Made by a program: the position numbers and the translations under genes. The notes beneath the pieces were generated by a model. The model had not been told where the DNA came from and searched no databases. It saw only the letters and a program-made list of their open reading frames with translations. A DNA stretch of 51,526 nt from Gammaproteobacteria bacterium (GTDB lineage: Bacteria; Pseudomonadota; Gammaproteobacteria; Pseudomonadales; Pseudohongiellaceae), in the NCBI GenBank assembly GCA_028825335.1, contig JAPKAI010000009.1, positions 1 through 51,526 on the forward strand, given 5' to 3'. Positions 45,684 to 51,526 of this stretch are shown piece after piece. The stretch's first letter is position 1, and the number at the start of each line of letters is the position of its first letter.

Positions 45684-47132
45684 ATGCTTAAATATTCGGA
45701 TTATTCAAAACTAGATGGAATCGCAGCTGCTGAAGGAATTCGCAACAAGGAATTCACTAGCGCAGAACTAACTGCCTGCGCAATCGATCGCGCGAGGCAA
45801 ATTAACCCCAGCATAAATGCCATCGTGCATGAGAGTTTCGATCTCGCCGTTGAGCAGGCAAAGCAGGTCGACAACGAGCCTGAATTTTTACTCCGAAGCC
45901 CAGTGGCTGGTGTACCCTTCCTAATTAAAGATCTCGCCGAAGTAAAAGGGCTTGCTACGACATTCGGTAGTGCCCTTTATGAAGACTATGTTTCGCCTCA
46001 ACATTCCAACATCGTAGCGAAGTATATTGACGCGGGCCTGCCAATACTGGGCAAGACGAACACACCCGAATTTGGACTCACCCTTACTACCGAGGCACGT
46101 GCCAACGGCCCCTGTCGCAACCCATGGAATCTGAATTACTCTACGGGAGGCTCCAGTGGCGGTGCAGCCGCCGCAGTTGCTGCAGGGATAGTGCCAGTCG
46201 CTCACGCTAGTGATGGCGGCGGATCTATTCGCATACCTGCGTCTTGCTGCGGCCTATTTGGATTGAAGCCCAGCCGTGGACTTACCGTAATTGAAAATAC
46301 GCTGAGTGAATCTTGGGCAGGCATGAGTGTCGGACATGTACTGAGCCGCAGCGTCCGCGATAGTGCAGCGTTCTTAGATGTGATTAAACTGGAGCAATCT
46401 CATCTGTACCCATTACCAATGAGTCCGGACTCTTTTTACGATTCGATTCATGAAACGAGCATAGGAAGTAGGAAGCTACGCATAGCTGTGCAATTTGACC
46501 ACCCCACAGGCGAAACTATAGATCAGGATTGCGTCCTAGCGGTACACAAGGCGGTCAAACTCTGCGAATCCTTGGGTCATCACGTGGAAGAGGCTGCTCA
46601 CCCAATCGATCACAGCCTTGCTGGCAGAGCCATGTCACGAATGATTAATACCTATATCTATCGGTCGGTAGCCAAGAGAGCCGAGGAATTGCAGCTCCCG
46701 CTAGAAGACTGCCCTCTTGAGTCATCAACACTATCCATGGTTAAGCGGGGGGAAACCGTGGGTGCCGCTGCCTATGTGGATGCTAGGAACTGCCTAATAG
46801 CGGCAGAGCAGCAATTGCAGGACTTTTATAAACAATATGACGTTATTATTCAGCCAGTATTGAGCAAGGTTCCCGCTAAACTCGGATGGCTAGATATGAA
46901 TAGCGAAGACCTGAAAAAGTATGGCGGCAGATTCACTGCCTACAGTGGCATTACTGCCCTAGCTAACGGGACGGGCCAGCCCTCCATGTCAGTCCCAATG
47001 CACGTCGCTGAATCGAACTTACCAGTAGGGGCGCTGTTCACGGCTGCCTGGGGAGACGACGCTACCCTATTGCAGCTCGCTGCACAGCTAGAGAACGCTG
47101 CGCCTTGGCAGCAATTGGCAGATGACATCTAA
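45684..47132 (+). CDS. Amidase-signature family enzyme
   Basis: A 482-residue Ser-cisSer-Lys hydrolase: K82 in PFLIKDLAEVKG, cis-Ser157 in STGGSSGG and nucleophile S181 in DGGGSIRIPAS. Similar in length to GatA and to 6-aminohexanoate-cyclic-dimer hydrolases. No gatB or gatC is adjacent, so the substrate is an undetermined amide and not glutaminyl-tRNA. Starts 20 bases after the broken small gene. Confidence 0.93.
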   Translation: MLKYSDYSKLDGIAAAEGIRNKEFTSAELTACAIDRARQINPSINAIVHESFDLAVEQAKQVDNEPEFLLRSPVAGVPFLIKDLAEVKGLATTFGSALYEDYVSPQHSNIVAKYIDAGLPILGKTNTPEFGLTLTTEARANGPCRNPWNLNYSTGGSSGGAAAAVAAGIVPVAHASDGGGSIRIPASCCGLFGLKPSRGLTVIENTLSESWAGMSVGHVLSRSVRDSAAFLDVIKLEQSHLYPLPMSPDSFYDSIHETSIGSRKLRIAVQFDHPTGETIDQDCVLAVHKAVKLCESLGHHVEEAAHPIDHSLAGRAMSRMINTYIYRSVAKRAEELQLPLEDCPLESSTLSMVKRGETVGAAAYVDARNCLIAAEQQLQDFYKQYDVIIQPVLSKVPAKLGWLDMNSEDLKKYGGRFTAYSGITALANGTGQPSMSVPMHVAESNLPVGALFTAAWGDDATLLQLAAQLENAAPWQQLADDI

Positions 47133-47325
47133 CGAGCTGTTTGCGCCAGTCCGGCTCAAGCGGAATCGAATTCACGACTATTAAGATTGTCACGATTCAG
47201 GACGACAGATTTCCCTCAGCTGTTTTATAATTAAGCATAACGATGCATTTTATTTTATTATTACTATATAAATAACAATAGCTTATATAACAAACTTAAT
47301 AAATAACTTAAATTTGGAGACCGGC

Positions 47326-48345
47326 ATGAAGCTGCGACTTTCGATACTATCAGCCGCCATTACGCTCACCCTATCAGGCGCGAGCCTTGGGCAGGAATAC
47401 CAAACTACTTACACCGAATGGGGCGTCCCAGATCTACAAGGGAATTGGAAGAACGCCACGGTGATGCCCTTCGAGCGGCCCAGCGACCTCGGCACTAAGC
47501 GAGCCTATACAGAAGAAGAAGCAAAGCAACTTGAGCAGAGCGCACAACAAGCGGTTGAACGAGACAATGAACCATTAGACCCGAACCGCCCCGCTCCCAA
47601 GCTCGAAGCCCTGCCATCGGTGGGAAACTATGATCTTTTTTGGACCGATCGCGGCATGTTCCTGCCAACTATCGATGGCGAATTTCGCACTTCAGCGATC
47701 ATCGACCCTCCTAACGGCCGGATCCCAGAGAGAGTAGCCGGTTTCCGCGAGCGCATGGCGGAGTTACGAGCGAATCGGCCGGATAGAAACGCAGGCCCAG
47801 AAGGTAGAGGCTTAGGTGAGCGATGTCTCGTAGCTTTCGGTTATTCGTCCGGACCTGTTATGACGCCAGTGATGTACAACAGCCACATGCAAATCGTGCA
47901 GTCGCCCGGCTATGTAAACATTATTGTCGAGATGGCACACGATGCTAGGATCATCAAGATTGCCGATGAAAGAAGCCCAGCGGGCGAAGTACATCAAAAA
48001 TGGATGGGTGACTCAATCGGTCGATGGGAAGGCGATACGCTTATTGTAGAGACCAAGAACTACAACCCCTGGATCAACTATCGCGGTGCATCCACAGAGA
48101 ACCTTACAGTAATCGAAACGTTCAAGCGCGACGCGAACAACAAGATCGTTTACGGTTTCACCGTGGATGATCCCACTGTCTACAGCGCTCAGTGGTCAGG
48201 AGCTTATCCCTTATCACGCATGGATGAACCGGTCTACGAATATGCCTGCCACGAGGGAAATTACGGCATCATCGGCATCCTAGCTGGCGCCAGAAGGCTG
48301 GAAGCGATGGCCAGAGCAGGTATTGAGCGCGCTATCGAACAGTAA
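47326..48345 (+). CDS. Secreted protein of unknown function
   Basis: The ATG at 47326, with GGAGA just upstream, gives 339 residues; the TTG at 47314 overlaps that site. A signal peptide (about 1-22, ending SLG/Q) is followed by a domain with DLQGNWKNATVMPFERP and MTPVMYNSHMQIVQSPGYVN, and a GRWEGDTLIVETKNYN segment. From memory this resembles uncharacterised secreted proteins found in marine and soil bacteria. No catalytic motif was recognised. It is followed by a bidirectional terminator. Confidence 0.85.
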   Translation: MKLRLSILSAAITLTLSGASLGQEYQTTYTEWGVPDLQGNWKNATVMPFERPSDLGTKRAYTEEEAKQLEQSAQQAVERDNEPLDPNRPAPKLEALPSVGNYDLFWTDRGMFLPTIDGEFRTSAIIDPPNGRIPERVAGFRERMAELRANRPDRNAGPEGRGLGERCLVAFGYSSGPVMTPVMYNSHMQIVQSPGYVNIIVEMAHDARIIKIADERSPAGEVHQKWMGDSIGRWEGDTLIVETKNYNPWINYRGASTENLTVIETFKRDANNKIVYGFTVDDPTVYSAQWSGAYPLSRMDEPVYEYACHEGNYGIIGILAGARRLEAMARAGIERAIEQ

Positions 48346-48364
48346 CTCTCCCAAAGCCGCACAC

Positions 48365-48392
48365 AAAAAAGGTAGCCTCGGCTACCTTTTTT
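48365..48392. terminator. Bidirectional rho-independent terminator
   Basis: Six A residues (48365-48370), GGTAGC (48371-48376), a CTCG loop, GCTACC (48381-48386) and six T residues (48387-48392). Serves the secreted-protein gene on the plus strand and the XdhC-type gene on the minus strand. Confidence 0.93.
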
Positions 48393-48421
48393 AATGCATA
48401 CAAAACACTCGCTACCGGCTC

Positions 48422-49393
48422 TTACTTTTCCTGGTATCTAACGGACGTTATCTCGGCCATCACTGCAATAGCGATCTCCGCCGGAGTTTTGCTATTAATT
48501 TGAAATCCGATCGGCGCGTGCAAGCGGTCGATCTCATCAAAGCTTAGCCCAAGTTCCGGCAATCTCTCTCGCCGTGCAGCCGAAGTCTTAACCGAGCCCA
48601 TTGCCCCGATATAGAATGCATTCGTTTTCAATGCCTCCATCAAAGCCATATCATCTACTCTAGGATCGTGGGCGAGCGCAATTATGCCACTGTAGGGGTT
48701 ACTGAAACGCTCTCGCACAACATCGTCAGGCAACTGCGCCGTTGTCTCCACCCCTGGCACAGACCAATTATCTAAATAATTCGGGCGCGGGTCACACAAC
48801 ATAACGTCATATTCCAAAGCAATCGCCATTTCGGCAACAAATTTCGCCACATCTCCCGCTCCTAGTATTAACAATCGATACATGGGACTGAGGCTATGAG
48901 TCATTTGTGTACCATCAATGACTACCGCATCTTCGCTACTTTGAGCTTCAGCCGAAATAGCGCCATTAGTTAGGTCTACTCGACGACTAACTTTACTGTG
49001 GTTTTCCAAATCTCCTGCTAGGCGCTTAAACACCTCACAAGTCTGCTCGTTGCTATCTATAAATTCCAATAGAACATGGAGCTGACCACCGCAGGGTAGC
49101 TTTAGTCTAGCCTGCTCTTCCATCGTCACTCCGTACTTAACGGTGAGGGGCTTGGACTCCTTGTCATACTGCGCCTTCAGACTTCCATCGCGAAGTTGTT
49201 CCAAGAAATCTTCTTCGATACAGCCACCAGAAATTGAGCCCACCAGTTCGCCATCCATGGTACAGGCCATCATTGCCCCGATAGGCCTTGGCGAGGAGCC
49301 CCAGGTTTTCAAGATAGTGCACAACCAAACCGGCCGTTTACTTTTAAGCCATGATTCAACATGGGAAATTATTTGTTGCTGGCTACTTTGCAT
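48422..49393 (-). CDS. XdhC/CoxI-family molybdenum-enzyme maturation protein
   Basis: A 323-residue protein with the N-terminal XdhC-CoxI domain (VWLCTILKTWGSSPRPIGAM, then GSISGGCIEEDF and LPCGGQLHVLLEF) and a C-terminal Rossmann-fold domain (LILGAGDVAKFVAEMA, FYIGAMGSVKTSAARRERL). These proteins bind and insert the molybdenum cofactor into xanthine dehydrogenase-like enzymes. No such enzyme is in the window. Same strand as, and 66 bases after, the MATE gene. Confidence 0.92.
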   Translation of the reverse strand: MQSSQQQIISHVESWLKSKRPVWLCTILKTWGSSPRPIGAMMACTMDGELVGSISGGCIEEDFLEQLRDGSLKAQYDKESKPLTVKYGVTMEEQARLKLPCGGQLHVLLEFIDSNEQTCEVFKRLAGDLENHSKVSRRVDLTNGAISAEAQSSEDAVVIDGTQMTHSLSPMYRLLILGAGDVAKFVAEMAIALEYDVMLCDPRPNYLDNWSVPGVETTAQLPDDVVRERFSNPYSGIIALAHDPRVDDMALMEALKTNAFYIGAMGSVKTSAARRERLPELGLSFDEIDRLHAPIGFQINSKTPAEIAIAVMAEITSVRYQEK

Positions 49394-49459
49394 AATCTCT
49401 ATTCGGTGGCGACGAGGGCTGGGGTCGAAAATTACGTATAGGGTAAAATCTTGAACCCG

Positions 49460-50863
49460 CTACACTATTCTCTCTTTCCATTTCCCACGCCGGAAAACAA
49501 GGTAGCCTACTATACCAGTGAGGATATCCGACGCAAATACTGCCCAAAAGACCCCAACCGGCCCGAAGCCCAAACCAAGAGCCAGAAAATAGGCAAGCGG
49601 CACCTGGACAACCCAGAAGCAGAGCACATTGATCCATGTGGGCGTCATCGTATCGCCCGCGCCATTGAAGGCCTGATTAAGAGCCATACCGGCACCCCAT
49701 GCTACAAAAGCAAAGGCAAAGATCGTCAGACACTGGACTGCGTATTCGACTACTGCTGGCTCATTTGTAAACAATCCAACGATGGGCCTAGTAAACAACA
49801 GCATCATTAACGACGCAAAGCCCATATACATCGCGTTGTATTTAACTATATGCCATACCGAAGCCTCGGCTCGATCCGGCTGCCCTGCTCCCAAATTCTG
49901 CCCAACCAGAGTTGCGGCAGCATTGCTCAATCCCCAAGCAGGCAGAATACTGAACATTACGATACGAACCGCGATAGTGTAGCCAGCAACTGCGGCGCTC
50001 CCGAAACCTGAAACTATTTGCATAAGGAAAACCCAGCTGGCAGTAGACACTAAGAACTGAGACACACCACCTATCGAGATGCGCAGCAATGCGACAATTA
50101 CAGGCATCTGCAAAACAAGGTTCGCAAAATGCAGGCGAATCTTTCCGCCGCCGCCGCACAGATAGTACAGCCCATAAAGAACGCCAACGCCGCGTCCAAT
50201 ATTCGTGGCAATGGCAGCGCCTTCTATACCAAGTTCTGGGAATGGCCCATAGCCATAAATTAGACAGGGATCGAGCACTATGTTGATACAATTCGCAAGC
50301 GTGAGGGCGCGCATAGCTAAACTCGCATCGCCCGCTCCTCGAAATATTGCATTGATCAGAAACAGAAACACGATAGTGAAGCAACTACCGAACATGATCC
50401 GCGTATAGGATTCACCCGTTTCTAGCACTGCTTCATCGGCGCCCATCAACATGAGAATGTTCTTCGCATAAAAAATACCGACAAGGCCTACGACCACAGA
50501 CACTAGCGCTCCAATCCAAATAGCCTGCCCCGCAGCGAGTGAAGCTCCAGCAGCATCTTTCTCTCCAATGCGACGTGCAATCAGGGCAGTGGTGCCCATG
50601 CTTAAGCCAATAGCTATAGCATATAGCAATGTGATCATCGCCTCTGTAAGACCCACTGTCGCCACTGCGGCAGTTCCTAAACCAGCAACGAAAAAGATAT
50701 CAACCACCGCAAAGACGGACTCCATTGCCATCTCTAGAATCATCGGAATCGCGAGCAGTATTGTGACCCGGCCTATGGAACCTTTGGTGTAGTCTATTTC
50801 ACCATCACCCGCGACGGCCTGCTTGAAGAGGGCCCATCCGTTTTTAATTTTCTGTAATGTCAT
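49460..50863 (-). CDS. MATE-family efflux transporter
   Basis: A 467-residue protein with twelve predicted membrane helices in two halves. Features include the N-terminal ILLAIPMILEMAMESVFAVV, the ALIARRIGEKDAAGASLAAG loop, and second-half QNLGAGQPDRAEAS typical of the family. Such carriers use sodium or proton gradients to export drugs or metabolites; substrate unknown. Last clear gene before the window end. Confidence 0.93.
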   Translation of the reverse strand: MTLQKIKNGWALFKQAVAGDGEIDYTKGSIGRVTILLAIPMILEMAMESVFAVVDIFFVAGLGTAAVATVGLTEAMITLLYAIAIGLSMGTTALIARRIGEKDAAGASLAAGQAIWIGALVSVVVGLVGIFYAKNILMLMGADEAVLETGESYTRIMFGSCFTIVFLFLINAIFRGAGDASLAMRALTLANCINIVLDPCLIYGYGPFPELGIEGAAIATNIGRGVGVLYGLYYLCGGGGKIRLHFANLVLQMPVIVALLRISIGGVSQFLVSTASWVFLMQIVSGFGSAAVAGYTIAVRIVMFSILPAWGLSNAAATLVGQNLGAGQPDRAEASVWHIVKYNAMYMGFASLMMLLFTRPIVGLFTNEPAVVEYAVQCLTIFAFAFVAWGAGMALNQAFNGAGDTMTPTWINVLCFWVVQVPLAYFLALGLGFGPVGVFWAVFASDILTGIVGYLVFRRGKWKERIV

Positions 50864-51526
50864 TTCTATTCCACGAAACTAATTTTTCGGTACAGCAAAA
50901 TATTTAATACGATGAAGGCAGTAGGAGCCAAACGACTGATTTGAGATTTGCTAACTGTAATAATTAGCTGCTCAGATATCGGCTACTGCAAGGATAGTCT
51001 TGCCAGAAAAAAAGACCGGACTGATGAATTGGGCGAATATTTTGGTACTAAAACGCACTCCCAAATAAAGAGCACAGAACTACATTAGCGGACACGTAAT
51101 CTGAGGATCAGGCCTTGGCTGGGAGAGGGTGAAAAATTTCATTTGATGAGCCTCGGAAAAAGTCTACACATTGTATAACGCTCTAGAGAATTATTCCTAG
51201 ATTTTCCGGCCCGCTAACTTTTCGTTCGCTACAGTGTCCAGCCAACTCAGCTGAACATTCCAAATCAGAACTCGATAGAAAATCCTAACGGGTTCTCCCC
51301 AATTGTAAGACAGCGAGCGCATTTCGCAGGCGCCATAATGAATTTCTCATAACTTCTGCATCTTTCTTCGGACTAACGATCACTGCGATTCTCAACTCTC
51401 CTGCTTTGCAACAGAGCGGATTGTTGTTGCACCCAATTATCGAATAATCTTCGCCTCATAACGCCAGCTGCGCTCTTGTCGACCATCGTATTCATGTGGT
51501 CTGAAACGCGCGCGGAATTATTAGAA
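50864..51526. other. Terminal region without convincing gene
   Basis: These 663 bases have frequent stops in all frames. On the minus strand two short open stretches (51285-51455 and about 51442-51514) lie in different frames and could be remnants of a decayed gene, but neither has a start and ribosome-binding site. The upstream half should contain the MATE gene promoter. Confidence 0.5.

Noticed and set aside
45684-47132. Identification of the amidase as GatA
   Set aside because: No gatB or gatC is adjacent, and amidase-signature motifs alone do not separate GatA from other amidases.

Overview
The window is a chromosomal segment of a gammaproteobacterium, probably an uncultured or little-studied marine-type lineage (inference). 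Support comes from gene content and order: full System I cytochrome c maturation (ccmABCDEFGHI), fliA, dcd, metG, an rnf cluster ending in nth, argG, class II pyrC, RNase T, Grx4-type glutaredoxin, argF, class Ia nrdAB, DinG and SbcB. From memory, dcd-metG-rnf-nth and argG-pyrC-rnt-grxD-argF resemble the order in Pseudomonas and relatives. No rRNA, tRNA, CRISPR array, intact insertion sequence or prophage was seen.

Layout. 1-66: tail of an upstream gene and its terminator. 178-1758: molybdenum cofactor genes moaB and moaA (minus strand). 1847-2473: LysE-type exporter. 2512-9842: ccmIHGFEDCBA, all minus strand and tightly packed. 9946-10698: a lone flagellar sigma factor, fliA. 11264-11833: dcd. 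12196-12360: a short rubredoxin gene with a GTG start. 12454-16268: metG and a secreted Deg-type protease. 16426-21735: rnfA, B, C, D, E and nth, coupled by 4-base overlaps. 21763-25628: argG, pyrC, rnt and grxD, with a strongly structured intergenic stretch before pyrC. 25814-27937: a frameshifted small gene and an orphan hydantoinase B-type gene. 28149-34403: argF, nrdA, nrdB and a small unknown. 34446-38654: a MocA-like nucleotidyltransferase, small unknowns, a secreted cyclophilin and a DinG-type helicase. 38887-44138: a DUF349 protein, an acyltransferase and sbcB. 44410-50863: pyrB, a broken small gene, an amidase, a secreted unknown, an XdhC-type protein and a MATE transporter. 50864-51526: no convincing gene.

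Functional links. argF and pyrB compete for carbamoyl phosphate; argF/argG and pyrB/pyrC serve arginine and pyrimidine synthesis, and dcd and nrdAB carry pyrimidines on towards DNA precursors. moaA/moaB with the MocA-like and XdhC-like proteins suggest molybdenum hydroxylases elsewhere in the genome. The ccm cluster implies c-type cytochromes and aerobic or anaerobic respiration.

Most striking observation: the rnf cluster has no rnfG, and the cysteines expected to hold the membrane [2Fe-2S] centre are substituted in both RnfA (Ser26, Ser114) and RnfE (Ser28, Val111), while the RnfB and RnfC iron-sulfur motifs are intact. This points to a reduced, possibly re-wired Rnf-type complex. Two other non-coding signals stand out: a run of five adjacent stem-loops upstream of pyrC (23271-23443), and two separate NrdR operator pairs plus DnaA-box-like repeats upstream of nrdA. 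Two small genes are each broken by an apparent one-base loss in an A-run, so sequencing error must be excluded there.
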